Source: Sphingopyxis bauzanensis (GTDB lineage: Bacteria; Pseudomonadota; Alphaproteobacteria; Sphingomonadales; Sphingomonadaceae). From it: DNA of 64,000 nt. Location of the stretch: positions 372,001 to 436,000 of the forward strand of contig NZ_NISK01000002.1 in assembly GCF_002205675.1 (NCBI RefSeq). The letters are read 5' to 3'. Under the pieces are notes generated by a model. The model made no database searches, was not told where the DNA came from, and was given only the letters and a program-made list of their open reading frames with translations. Made by a program: the position numbers and the translations under genes. How positions within the stretch are numbered: the first letter of the stretch is position 1; each line of letters starts with the position of its first letter. Positions 17,756 through 26,428 of this stretch are shown one piece after another.

Positions 17756-18463
17756 TTATGGGCGGCTCATCCACCCAGCATCCCGGGCCGCCCGTTCGCC
17801 GCGAGCGTCCAGCGCATCGCGGCGCATCATTGCGGCTGCCGCCGCTGCGAGTTCGCCTGAAGAGGCCTGCCGATAATCGCCGCTCCCCCCCTCGCCCGCC
17901 AACGTCCGCTCCAGCCGCCAGTGATCGCCTTCGCGGCAACCGATTCCGTCAAGTCCTGGACTTTCGAAACTGCGGCAATAGCGGCCCGCCTTGTCTTCGA
18001 AGCTGACGCCGATCCGCACCGCGGCGCCCGCGGACTGATTCGAGGCAAGCTGCGTTTCAAGCGCCCTGGCGAGCGATCCCGCTGCGATCAGCGCGCCATT
18101 GTCGGTCTGGACATCGCCGGCGGGGATCCAGGGGCGCAGCCCGATCGTCAGGCCGAGCACGAGCGACGCGGCGATGGCACCCCAATGCAGGGTGCTGAAA
18201 CGCGAGCGCCGGGCCGCGCGGCGATCAGCCAGGCTGGTATCGAGCTTGGGGCCATCGGCGAGCAGCGACCGCAACCGCTCGGGCACGGGCTCATCGCAAA
18301 TCGGGGCATAATGCTCCGCCAGCTGCGCCCTGAGCGCGCGGTGGCGGACGATTTCGGCGGCGAGTGCCGCGTCGGTTTCGGCCGCGCGCTCGATCCGCCG
18401 CGCGGTCAGGTCGTCGAGTTCGCCATCGACGAAGGCCGCCACCATTTCGGGGTCAAAGCTCAT
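17756..18463 (-). CDS. Membrane-anchored anti-sigma factor
   Basis: A 235-aa protein with a cytosolic N-terminus that looks like an anti-sigma zinc-finger-type region without the Cys motif (VAAFVDGELDDLTARRIERAAETD). One membrane segment lies at about residues 95-112 (GAIAASLVLGLTIGL) and a periplasmic tail of about 120 residues follows. It would hold the co-encoded ECF sigma factor at the membrane and release it on an envelope signal. Its start overlaps the sigma gene stop by four bases, the normal order for sigma/anti-sigma pairs. The periplasmic part contains two Cys (RYCRSFESPG and GCREG) that could form a disulfide. Confidence 0.85.
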   Translation of the reverse strand: MSFDPEMVAAFVDGELDDLTARRIERAAETDAALAAEIVRHRALRAQLAEHYAPICDEPVPERLRSLLADGPKLDTSLADRRAARRSRFSTLHWGAIAASLVLGLTIGLRPWIPAGDVQTDNGALIAAGSLARALETQLASNQSAGAAVRIGVSFEDKAGRYCRSFESPGLDGIGCREGDHWRLERTLAGEGGSGDYRQASSGELAAAAAAMMRRDALDARGERAARDAGWMSRP

Positions 18464-18948
18464 GCCGCCTCTCCCAGATAAAACATCAATGTCTCGCGCC
18501 CGCGGGCGAGGCGCGAGGTGACCGTGCCGATCGGCACGTCGAGTATCTCCGCCGCTTCGCGATAGGCATAGCCTTCGACGAGGATGAGCATCACAATCTC
18601 ACGTTGTTCGTCGGGGAGCCTCGCCATCGCACCGCCGACATCGCCCCGTAACGCGCCAGCCTCCACCTCGGCCGCCCCATCGCCCGCGACTTGCGTGACC
18701 GCGTCGTCGATCGGGCTGTGAACGCCGCGCCGGCCCGCGGCGCGGCGCTCGTCGATCCAGAGATTGCGGGTGATGCGGTACATCCAGCTGTCCAGTCTCG
18801 TTCCTTGTTGCCACTGATCGCGCGATTTCAGCGCGCGCTCGATCGCGGCCTGGCACAAATCATCGGCGTCGCTTGCATCGCGCGCCAGCCCGCGTGCGAA
18901 CCGGCGCAGGCGCGGCAATAATTCGACCAGTTCCTCTTCGAAGCGCAT
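18460..18948 (-). CDS. ECF sigma-70 factor
   Basis: A 162-aa RNA polymerase sigma factor with only regions 2 and 4. Region 2 includes ARDASDADDLCQAAIERAL and the -10-recognition stretch RLDSWMYRITRNLWIDERR. Region 4 is the helix-turn-helix GYAYREAAEILDVPIGTVTSRLARGRE. It is translated ahead of its anti-sigma factor. Its own promoter region (18972-19003) holds a candidate ECF-type promoter reading towards it, overlapped by another reading towards the S8 protease gene, which suggests autoregulation. Confidence 0.93.
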   Translation of the reverse strand: MRFEEELVELLPRLRRFARGLARDASDADDLCQAAIERALKSRDQWQQGTRLDSWMYRITRNLWIDERRAAGRRGVHSPIDDAVTQVAGDGAAEVEAGALRGDVGGAMARLPDEQREIVMLILVEGYAYREAAEILDVPIGTVTSRLARGRETLMFYLGEAA

Positions 18949-18971
18949 ATTCGCCTTTTCGTCAGGTTCGA

Positions 18972-19003
18972 GGAATAAACGACACCACCCTATCGTTTCT
19001 TCC
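18972..19003. promoter_or_regulatory. Two face-to-face ECF-type promoters on the same DNA
   Basis: On the plus strand GGAATAAA (from 18972) and TATCGTT (from 18991) are separated by 11 bases and lead to the protease gene. On the minus strand GGAAGAAA (from 19003) and TGTCGTT (plus 18984-18978), also 11 bases apart, lead to the sigma gene. The same layout, GGAAGAAA-N11-TATCGTT, recurs at 20362-20387. The elements match the general GGAA...CGTT form of ECF promoters. Confidence 0.75.
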
Positions 19004-19074
19004 CCGCCATGCTAAATTTTTCAGGCCGCAAGGGGTTTCGGCATCGGTTAGCCCCGTCTGCGCAAGGAGAAGCG

Positions 19075-20343
19075 ATGCGACAATGGACCGCCCTGATCCT
19101 GATCTTCGCCGCGCTGATGCCGGGATCGGTGCCGCGCGGCGTGGCCCAGGTCGCGCTGCCTTCCGTTCAGCTTCCCGATGCCACGCGGATGCTTCCGCCC
19201 TTGCCAAATCTCGGGACAGAGCCGCTGGCGCGCGTCGGCGATACGCTCGCCGACGTACGGCTCGAGAGGATCACGAACCTGCTGCGCGACCAGCGCGACC
19301 GGATCGAACCCGACCGCAACGGCGAGCCCGCAGTGCGCGGTATATTAGTCGCGACCGGCGTCGACGATGCGATGATCGTGCGCGCGGCGGAAAAAGGCTT
19401 CCGCCTGCTGGACCGCGAACGGATCGAGGGCCTGGGCCTCGACATCGTCCGCTTCACGGTTCCGGGTGGGCGCAGCCTTGCCCGCGCGCAGAAGCAGCTT
19501 GCCAAGCTGCTCCCCGATGCCGAGGTCGATGCCGATCACCTTTATTTCGCGGGCGGTCCCGGCGGCCTGCTCCCCGCCGCCACGCTCGCGGCGGCCTCCA
19601 CTTCCGGCAAAGCGTCGCTCGGACTGATTGACGGCGGCGTTGCCGCGCATCCATCGCTGGCGGGGCGCGTCGCGCAGCGCGGCTTCGCTGCCGGCGCCCC
19701 CGCCGCAAGCCGGCACGGTACCGCGGTTGCCTCGCTGCTTGTCGGGACCGGAACGGTGCGCGGTTCGGCGCCCGGACAGAGGCTGCTCGCCGCCGACGTC
19801 TATGGCACCGATCCTGCGGGCGGCAATGCGAGCGCCATCGCGCGCGCGCTCGGCTGGCTCGCGCAAAACGGTGTGGCGGTGACGACGATCAGTCTCGTGG
19901 GACCTGACAACAAGCTGCTGGCGGTTGCCGTTTCGCGGGCGCAGCAGCGCGGGATGCTCATCGTCGCGGCGGTGGGCAACGACGGTCCGGCCGCGCCGCC
20001 CGCTTATCCCGCCTCCTACCAAGGCGTTTTCGCGGTGACCGGGGTCGATGCACGCAATCGCGCGCTTCCCGAGGCGGGACGCGCGCGCCATATCGATTTT
20101 GCCGCGCCCGGCGATGCGGTGCTGGCGGCCACCGGGCTGGCCTCGGCCGACAGGCTGCGCGGCACCTCCTTTGCGGCGCCGCTGGTCGCGGGACGGCTCG
20201 CGCTTCGCTACCCTGCACCGGCCGTTGATCGCATCGGTCCTGCCGTCGCCGCGCTTGTCATGGAGGCGCACGACCTTGGCAAGCGGGGCCGCGACGAGAT
20301 CTATGGCCACGGCCTGATTTGCGGCGATTGCGGCGGCCGCTGA
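19075..20343 (+). CDS. Exported subtilisin-like serine peptidase (S8)
   Basis: A 422-aa protein with a signal peptide (about residues 1-25) and a complete subtilase triad: Asp186 (GLIDGGV), His214 (SRHGTAVASL) and Ser365 (GTSFAAPLVAG), plus the oxyanion Asn302 (AAVGNDGP). The 140 residues between the signal and the catalytic domain may be a propeptide or inhibitor-like part. The start ATG at 19075 follows AAGGAGA. It lies opposite an ECF sigma gene and has a matching promoter, so it is probably a target of that sigma factor. It ends in GLICGDCGGR, with two Cys; no outer-membrane autotransporter domain is present. Confidence 0.92.
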   Translation: MRQWTALILIFAALMPGSVPRGVAQVALPSVQLPDATRMLPPLPNLGTEPLARVGDTLADVRLERITNLLRDQRDRIEPDRNGEPAVRGILVATGVDDAMIVRAAEKGFRLLDRERIEGLGLDIVRFTVPGGRSLARAQKQLAKLLPDAEVDADHLYFAGGPGGLLPAATLAAASTSGKASLGLIDGGVAAHPSLAGRVAQRGFAAGAPAASRHGTAVASLLVGTGTVRGSAPGQRLLAADVYGTDPAGGNASAIARALGWLAQNGVAVTTISLVGPDNKLLAVAVSRAQQRGMLIVAAVGNDGPAAPPAYPASYQGVFAVTGVDARNRALPEAGRARHIDFAAPGDAVLAATGLASADRLRGTSFAAPLVAGRLALRYPAPAVDRIGPAVAALVMEAHDLGKRGRDEIYGHGLICGDCGGR

Positions 20344-20361
20344 CCCGCCCGACATTTTTTC

Positions 20362-20387
20362 GGAAGAAATTCGAACGCGCTATCGTT
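20362..20387 (+). promoter_or_regulatory. ECF-type promoter, third copy
   Basis: GGAAGAAA (20362-20369), 11 bases, then TATCGTT (20381-20387), the same spacing as in the two promoters at 18972-19003. It lies 50 bases before the Gly-rich secreted protein gene and 18 bases after the protease stop. Confidence 0.72.
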
Positions 20388-20436
20388 CTTCCGGGCAGGC
20401 CCTCCCCTCCGGGCCGCACGACGAAGGAGAAGCACA

Positions 20437-21288
20437 ATGGCACATCGTATTTTCACCTCGGCGCTCGCGATCGCCGCATCGGCGATGGCGTTTTCGGCGC
20501 CCGCCTCGGCGCAGCTGCTCGGCGGCAGCGGCGGGCTTGGCGGCAATCTGGGCGGAACGCTGGGCACCACGCTCGGCAACCCCACCGATCGGATCGGCGG
20601 CACGCTCGGTACCGCAGGCGATATCACCGGATCGGGCCGCGGCGACGCCCGCGTCGATCGCCGCTCTGGCCGCGTCCAGGGCAAGGGCAGCGCCGACGCG
20701 AACGGTAACGGCTCAGCCAATGGCAACGCTGACCTGCTCGGCAGCACGATCGGCGGCAGCGCTGCCGGATCGGGCCGCGCGTCGGGCGGTGGCAGCCTCG
20801 ACGCGCAAGCGGTCGGCACCGATTTCGTGGGCCAGACCGCACGCGGCGTTGTCGGCACCGCACGGGACACCGCTTCGACCGCAACCGGCACCGCGCGCGG
20901 TGCGGCCGGGACTGTCCGCGATCGGGCCGGCACCGCGCTGCCAGGCGTCTCAGGCAGTGCCAGCGGCGCCGGCTCGGCCGCGGGCAGCTTCCAGGGCGGC
21001 CTTGGTCAGCTCGCCGCTGCGGGCAGCGGCGCGGCCAGCGGCAACGGCATGTTCGCCGTCGCGCCCGGCATGCCTGTCACCGACCCGCGCGGCAAGGTAA
21101 TCGGTTATGTGCAGGAGCTGCGTCAGAGCGGGCGCGGCGTTGTCGAGGCCGTGACCGTCGAGGTCGGCAACCGCACCGCGACGCTCCCCGCTGCCAGCTT
21201 TGCCGGTTCGGGCGACGTATTGGTGAGCGGGATGACGAAAGGCCAGCTCAAGAAAGCGGCCGAGCAGCAGGACGCCAGCGAGGATTGA
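20437..21288 (+). CDS. Secreted Gly/Ala/Ser-rich protein with PRC-barrel-like end
   Basis: A 283-aa protein with a signal peptide (cleavage after FSAPASAQ, about residue 26). Residues 27-210 are a low-complexity region rich in Gly, Ala, Ser and Thr, with short repeated segments (GSARGAxGTVRDRAGTALPG type; ATASTATGTARGAAG). The last 70 residues form a compact domain, TDPRGKVIGYVQELRQSGRGVVEAVTVEVG, which resembles a PRC-barrel or a small beta fold. RBS GAAGGAGAA precedes the ATG. A matching ECF promoter places it in the same regulon as the S8 protease. It is probably periplasmic or surface-bound; function unknown. Confidence 0.82.
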   Translation: MAHRIFTSALAIAASAMAFSAPASAQLLGGSGGLGGNLGGTLGTTLGNPTDRIGGTLGTAGDITGSGRGDARVDRRSGRVQGKGSADANGNGSANGNADLLGSTIGGSAAGSGRASGGGSLDAQAVGTDFVGQTARGVVGTARDTASTATGTARGAAGTVRDRAGTALPGVSGSASGAGSAAGSFQGGLGQLAAAGSGAASGNGMFAVAPGMPVTDPRGKVIGYVQELRQSGRGVVEAVTVEVGNRTATLPAASFAGSGDVLVSGMTKGQLKKAAEQQDASED

Positions 21289-21335
21289 CCGAAGGGGCGA
21301 TCGGCAACGACCCCGATTTACGCCGATCGTAAACT

Positions 21336-21367
21336 GGGCGGGCCGCCACGTGGCCCGCCCCATTTTT
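21336..21367 (+). terminator. Intrinsic terminator after the Gly-rich protein gene
   Basis: A perfect 9-bp stem GGGCGGGCC/GGCCCGCCC with a 7-base loop is followed by CATTTTT. It lies 48 bases after the stop codon. The remaining 300 bases up to 21673 hold no gene that I can support. Confidence 0.85.
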
Positions 21368-21673
21368 GTGCGCGGATAGGCGAATGTCGTCAAACATTCT
21401 TGTGCGCCGTGATCCGCGCGCCGCGCCAGACGCAAATCGCTGCACCATTGGTGCGATCTGCACGTCCGACCCTGCGGGTCGAATGCCTTGGTTGCCCCGT
21501 CGCCTGGGTCGCAAAGCGACGGGGCTGCAAGATCTATTGCCGAAAGCTGCTAAAGGTTCCGGACACACCGCAGTGCCGCCGCCCATATGCGGGATTTAGG
21601 CACGAAGACTGCCGCCATGCGATGTCGAATGTCTACCCTTGCAGCTCCGCTGCGATCGGGCAAAAAAGGCGGC

Positions 21674-22276
21674 ATGACGCGCGACATATATGTCCTGTTC
21701 GATGTGAAGCGTGCACGGCGGCGGCGAACGATGCGGTTGGCGGTCAGCGCGTTCATGAGCGGTGTCGCACTTGGCGCAGCCATCCTGTTTTTACCCCCGC
21801 TTTTGGCGCCCGCGGCCGCTCCCCCCGTCGAGAGTGAGGCACTGGTCGCGAGGACCACTGACGCGCCGCCTGCGCAACCTGCGCAATCGAACACGCCAGT
21901 CGCTGCTGCGGAGATGCGTGATTCCGTCGAAGCCCAGCGATCTGACTGCAGCCGTATAGTTGTACATGATGGCGACACCTTCCGATGCGGCGGGATGAAG
22001 GTCCGTCTGGTGGCAGCGAGCGGTCCCGTCGATGCACCCGAGTTTGACACCAGCCCGCGCTGCGAGGCGGACCGTGATGGATGGTGCGACCAGGACCTGG
22101 CCGAGCGCGCACGGAATTGGCTCGATGATATGCTTAGTGGCGGGCCGGTCCAGCTAAATTGCACCGGCTCGGATCGTTATGGCCGCGCGCTTTGCCGTGC
22201 TTCGGTGAATGGCCGCGACGCTGGAGATGCGTTGGTTGCCGAAGGTTTCGCCAAGATTGAAGACCGCTGGCGGTGA
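21674..22276 (+). CDS. Membrane-tethered thermonuclease-like (SNase) protein
   Basis: A 200-aa protein: a short basic N-terminus (VKRARRRRTM), one membrane or signal segment (about residues 20-45), a Pro/Ala linker, then a staphylococcal-nuclease fold (about 95-200). The expected catalytic residues can be followed: DGDTF, KVRL, VDAPEFD and DRYGRALC give the Asp, Arg, Asp/Glu and Arg of the active site. Extra Cys residues (RCEADRDGWC; LNC; LC) suggest disulfides and an extracytoplasmic location. The ATG at 21674 follows AAAAAAGGCGGC; an earlier in-frame ATG at 21587 has no RBS. It probably cuts nucleic acid in the periplasm or at the surface. Confidence 0.82.
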   Translation: MTRDIYVLFDVKRARRRRTMRLAVSAFMSGVALGAAILFLPPLLAPAAAPPVESEALVARTTDAPPAQPAQSNTPVAAAEMRDSVEAQRSDCSRIVVHDGDTFRCGGMKVRLVAASGPVDAPEFDTSPRCEADRDGWCDQDLAERARNWLDDMLSGGPVQLNCTGSDRYGRALCRASVNGRDAGDALVAEGFAKIEDRWR

Positions 22277-22495
22277 AATGCCGCGCGAATAATTGATCCA
22301 AAATGGAATGGCCAAAGCACGTCGGCCAATCACGATTTGCCGATACGCCCGGAGGGTGAAGATTTTGGGATCTGCCAGATCAGGACCGCTTCCCTGCTTA
22401 TTTCGAGCATTTGTTCGGCATTAACCATGTCGGTGTATGGTGGGGCTGGGTGGGATCCGTGCAAACCGAGATTCTCGGATCTCAGGAGACGAAAA

Positions 22496-22876
22496 ATGAA
22501 CATGTCCGTCCACCGCAACTCCGCGGTCAACCATATACAGCGTCCAAAACCAGTAAATTTCGGGCAGCTAAATTCCGCAATTGTGCGCGGTGATCTTGAG
22601 GCTGCCCAGGCGAATGTCGCGGCGCTTCAAGGGTCCGACAGTAAATCCGCTTTGGCTGTCAAAGCGTCAGGGCAGCTGGGCGCCCTGGAAACCGCCATCG
22701 CGTCAGGTGATGCGAGTGCTGCGCGCTCAGCGCTCGCTGATTTCCGCAAAGAGCGTGGCCATCGCACCGAATTGGCTGCTGCGCTCGTGAATCCGGCGCC
22801 GACGACCGCGCCGCCGGCCGAGGAGGCCATTTCGCTCGTGACCGGTTCCCAGCCTATCGATCTTCGCGAAGGTTAA
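22496..22876 (+). CDS. Small hypothetical protein, Ala-rich helical
   Basis: A 126-aa protein, mostly helical, with two similar segments (FGQLNSAIVRGDLEAAQANVAAL and LGALETAIASGDASAARSALADF) that look like a repeated helix pair. It lacks a signal peptide and membrane helices. The ATG at 22496 follows CTCAGGAGACG, a strong RBS, which supports it as a real gene; a longer frame upstream has no such site. A CCGAG/CTCGG hairpin lies just before the RBS. I do not recognise the family. Confidence 0.7.
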   Translation: MNMSVHRNSAVNHIQRPKPVNFGQLNSAIVRGDLEAAQANVAALQGSDSKSALAVKASGQLGALETAIASGDASAARSALADFRKERGHRTELAAALVNPAPTTAPPAEEAISLVTGSQPIDLREG

Positions 22877-22976
22877 TCGCATGATTGGGCGTTGAAGCTC
22901 AAAGTCTCCGCGCAACCGCCATGTGCGGCAAGTGGATAACCGATGACGTGCCGCTCGACTGGGCGCGACGTCGGCA

Positions 22977-23013
22977 GGGCGGCGCGGGCCAGTTGGTCCG
23001 TCTCGCGCCGCCC
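22977..23013. repeat. Dispersed intergenic hairpin repeat, copy 2
   Basis: A 12-bp inverted repeat (GGGCGGCGCGGG against CTCGCGCCGCCC, one G-U pair) encloses a 13-base loop with AGTTGGTCC. Compared with the copy at 15791-15827, the third stem base pair changed from A-T to G-C, which keeps the stem. It sits in the 329-base gap between a plus gene and a minus gene, where no gene was found. Confidence 0.75.
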
Positions 23014-23205
23014 GCTTTGTCACGCGGCATTTAACTCGCCGCGATCGAAGTGCTGCTCCGCAAGCCGTCTCCAACGCCGCGCCGCGACCCAAGGCTGACG
23101 TCGTGAGCACCCATATGCTCGCCAGCCGTTACCTCGCTCACGCGCGGATCGACCGGGCGTAGGCTTTGGTCGGCGCGATCGTCAGCGCGCACCGGTCGTG
23201 GTCGC

Positions 23206-24639
23206 TTATCCTCCCACCGAAACGAGCCCTTGCAGATTGTCCATCGGCAACAGGCCGGTAACGACCTGTTGGCGGCGCGCGATGTTGGTCGCGACGAGCG
23301 TATCAATCTCATAGACATCGACGCGTCCCTTGAGTCCGACGAGCTGGTATAGCCAACGGCCGTCGGCGCTGATCGCCAGGTCGACATAGCCGTCGGCATT
23401 GGCAAGCGGGCTCGTCGCTGCCGGGTCGGCAGCGATGCCGGTGGCAACCAGACCTGCCATGCCGCCACTGGCGATCGTCCCGTCGACGTTTAGTCCATAG
23501 CCCGAGATCGTGGCACTGGCCGAAGTGGCCACCCAGAAAACCGAATAGATCGGGGAATAGACAAGAAATCCGGCCTGGGTCGGGCCTGAGCTTGTCGTCG
23601 GACCGAGCAGGAAATCCTGCGATCGTGGGAGCAAGCTGCCGTCGGCCGCAATTTCCCAGGTTGAGACCGAAGCGGTCTGGAGCGCCGCGAAAGTAGCCGA
23701 TGGAATGCCCGTCGACGAGACCGTCCTCGCTTCGGCTGCGATCACGAATTGGCGGTTGCCGACCGACCAGGTTTCGATTCCAATGGCATTCGGCAAATGC
23801 CGTCCTGCTGCGTTGCCGAACTGCGTCGACATGCCGGTGCCGGTTGGCGCGGCGGCGAACCGGCCGTCATCCTCGATACGGAAGGTCGATATTTCGGCCG
23901 CGGTTGGCTGCGGCAGCTGCGGTGACCCGGCATTGACCGAGGAAGCGAGGAGCCAGTTGCCATCGGCTGTCACCTCAAGATCGGCCGGACGGCCACCAAG
24001 GCTGACCGAAACGCCCGCAATGCGGGCCAGCGCGCCCGTCGCAGGATCGATCGTCATCGCCGTGATATTTCCGCTCTGATTTGGCGGGGCGGTGAAGCTC
24101 CCATCCTCATCGGCATTGGCGACGTAGACGACGCCGTCGCGATAAGCGAGGCTGATCGGGGCCGTTCCGCCGCTCGGTTCGACGTCGATCTGCGACAGGC
24201 TGTAGTCGGCGTTGATGCGAAAGCTGGTCACGTCATTCGAACCGGCGTTGACGACCAACAGGAAACGATCATCCACAGCGATGATCGAATCCTCTGCGAT
24301 CAACGAATTGAGGCGGGGCGGCGTCGATGAGAAACTCGCGCGGCCGGTTCCGCCGGTTTCATAGGCATCGAGCGGCACGAGCGTTCCGTCGGCCCGGCGG
24401 CCGAAGCCGACGACCCAATTGCCCCCCGGACCATTGTTGTTCGTTCCCGCATAGACGGCGCCGACAAAGGTCGAAGGTGTCGGCGTCGGTGCTGGTGTCG
24501 GCGTGGGCGTTGGTGCTGGCGGTGGCAAGACCACGGCGCTACCACCATCGGACGAGGAATCTCCGCCACAAGACGCAAGCAAGACCATCAGCATCAACGC
24601 CAATGTGACGGGCTTTCTGGCGATCGGATCATGTTGCAT
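23206..24639 (-). CDS. Lipoprotein with beta-propeller (lactonase-like) repeats
   Basis: A 477-aa lipoprotein: lipobox LLASC at residues 20-24, a Pro/Thr-rich linker (PAPTPTPTPAPTPTP), then about 400 residues with repeats of the YncE/6-phosphogluconolactonase propeller type (VTSFRINADYSLSQIDVEPSGG, ITAMTIDPATGALARIAG, VSTWEIAADGSLLPR, ISGYGLNVDGTIASG, LAISADGRWLYQLVG). It is expected in the outer membrane or periplasm; the ligand or reaction is unknown. It is transcribed divergently from the winged-helix/TPR regulator at 24714, with a gap of 74 bases, so the two may share control. Confidence 0.85.
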   Translation of the reverse strand: MQHDPIARKPVTLALMLMVLLASCGGDSSSDGGSAVVLPPPAPTPTPTPAPTPTPSTFVGAVYAGTNNNGPGGNWVVGFGRRADGTLVPLDAYETGGTGRASFSSTPPRLNSLIAEDSIIAVDDRFLLVVNAGSNDVTSFRINADYSLSQIDVEPSGGTAPISLAYRDGVVYVANADEDGSFTAPPNQSGNITAMTIDPATGALARIAGVSVSLGGRPADLEVTADGNWLLASSVNAGSPQLPQPTAAEISTFRIEDDGRFAAAPTGTGMSTQFGNAAGRHLPNAIGIETWSVGNRQFVIAAEARTVSSTGIPSATFAALQTASVSTWEIAADGSLLPRSQDFLLGPTTSSGPTQAGFLVYSPIYSVFWVATSASATISGYGLNVDGTIASGGMAGLVATGIAADPAATSPLANADGYVDLAISADGRWLYQLVGLKGRVDVYEIDTLVATNIARRQQVVTGLLPMDNLQGLVSVGG

Positions 24640-24713
24640 AAATCACCCCTTCGGCTTTGCTGTGTCTTGTCAGCAGGGATCGGATAAGGCCATGATGGAG
24701 AACCGATGATTTC

Positions 24714-26156
24714 ATGACGGTCGGAAGGGGCGTGACGGGGGTGTCTAGCGAGCCACTTAATCCGAACAACCTGGCCCCGCGTCCCGACTTTGCCTTGGGG
24801 GGTGTGACGATCAGCCCGTCGATGCGCAGCATCAAGGGCGCGTCGGGCCAAGCCGTCGTCGAACCCCGGATAATGCAGGTGCTCGTCGCGATGGCCGAGG
24901 CGCCTGGCCGCCTCGTTACCCGTGACGACCTGCTATCGCGATGCTGGAACGGAACGGTCGTCGGTGATGACAGCCTGAACCGAGCGATAGGTGGACTGCG
25001 GCGGGCCTTGAACACCGCGACCGACAACGGCTTGCGGGTCGAAACAGTCCCCGGTTCAGGCTATGCGTTGCTGGTCGCTGACAACAGCGAGCTTACAGCA
25101 CATGCGATCGATGAAGGCTGGCAGAGCTGGAAGCTGGGAGCGCCTTTCGTCGACCATGGCGCCCTCGCGGCGCTTCGCGCGGCGGCGGCGGCGACACCGC
25201 AGCAGGCGGAAGTCCAAGGGATGCTGGCCCTGATCCTGCGCAATGGCGCCGAATATGCCGACCTCGATCTTTGTTCCCAGTTGGTACGCGAATGCGAGGG
25301 CGCCGCGGCGCGCGCTCTGGCGATTGACCCGACACAATCTCACGCTCGCGCGGCTCTGATCGGACTGCCGCCGCTGTTCGGTGACTGGATCGAGCGCCGC
25401 CGAAAACTCATCGGCGCATTGGAAGAAAGCCCCGACAATATTGTCGCGGCGCATGATCTTTGCATGCTCGAAATGGCGACAGGACGGCCGAGCGAGGCGG
25501 CCGCAATTGGCAGCCGTTTGATAGCGATTGAGCCTCTCGCAGCGACGTTGCACTACAAACTGAACTACCAACTCTGGTCGACGGGCCAGTTGACTGCCAT
25601 GGACCGAATTGGCGACCGCGGCATGACCTTATGGCCGCGCCATCCGGCGATATGGTTTGCCCGGCTGTGGAGCCTTGCCTTCACTGGTCGGGTTCGGCAG
25701 GCGATCCAGCAACTCGGCGATACGGCGGCGCGGCCCGACCTGCCCGGGCCCGCGCTCGTGACACTCGAGGTTACGCTGGCGGCGCTTGCCGATCCCGGCG
25801 ACGCGGCCCGGCACGCGCAGGCAGTGGAGCGAAACCTGCTATCGGCCGAACAGGGTCCTGCACAGGGACTGGCGGCGGTAATTCACCTCGCTGGACTTGG
25901 CGAGGTTGAGGCGGCATTGCGCGTTGCGGATGGATATTTATTGCGCAGCGGACCCGTCAGCGTCGGATTGCACAAGACGGTGTCCGATCCGTCGGTGACC
26001 GACCAGCATCGCCGCGTCACCCAGATGCTGTTTCTGCCGGTTACGTCGGCCCTTCGCGAACATCCACGCTTCCTGCCGCTATGCGAGCAAATGGGGCTCG
26101 CCGACTATTGGGACGCAACGGGTGTTATTCCCGATTTCCTGGCACGATCGGAATAG
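24714..26156 (+). CDS. Winged-helix (OmpR/CadC-type) regulator with TPR-like C-terminus
   Basis: A 480-aa regulator. The N-terminal DNA-binding domain (about residues 30-120) is of the trans_reg_C type (MQVLVAMAEAPGRLVTRDDLLSRCWNGTVVGDDSLNRAIGGLRRAL, then VETVPGSGYAL). The rest is helical, with TPR-like helix pairs (MLALILRNGAEYADLDLC; LCMLEMATGRPSEAAAIGSRLIAIEPL). No membrane helix is visible, unlike CadC. It lies back-to-back with the propeller lipoprotein gene, a probable target. An alternative GTG start at 24732 follows GGAAGGGGC and may be better than the ATG at 24714. The region 26157-26428 after it is without genes. Confidence 0.85.
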   Translation: MTVGRGVTGVSSEPLNPNNLAPRPDFALGGVTISPSMRSIKGASGQAVVEPRIMQVLVAMAEAPGRLVTRDDLLSRCWNGTVVGDDSLNRAIGGLRRALNTATDNGLRVETVPGSGYALLVADNSELTAHAIDEGWQSWKLGAPFVDHGALAALRAAAAATPQQAEVQGMLALILRNGAEYADLDLCSQLVRECEGAAARALAIDPTQSHARAALIGLPPLFGDWIERRRKLIGALEESPDNIVAAHDLCMLEMATGRPSEAAAIGSRLIAIEPLAATLHYKLNYQLWSTGQLTAMDRIGDRGMTLWPRHPAIWFARLWSLAFTGRVRQAIQQLGDTAARPDLPGPALVTLEVTLAALADPGDAARHAQAVERNLLSAEQGPAQGLAAVIHLAGLGEVEAALRVADGYLLRSGPVSVGLHKTVSDPSVTDQHRRVTQMLFLPVTSALREHPRFLPLCEQMGLADYWDATGVIPDFLARSE

Positions 26157-26428
26157 CTCTGGTTCAGATGGCCGGACTTGCCTTCTCCGCCTTGGCCCTC
26201 GCCGCAACCGTCAACTTCTTGCTCTGATCGATGAAGCTTGACCCTTGTTATCGCCTGAGAGGGAAGTTGGCCGATTATTGTCACGCAGCATTTCTGCCGG
26301 GAACGATTATGCGAACGTCATCGCGTGGGTAAACGACCGATCTTCGCGGCGAGGCAATCGGCGCGCTCGAATGCGCCCAAAAAGACCGATGCCAAATTTG
26401 TTTGGAGGCCGTTGGCCTCAAGCGTCGA

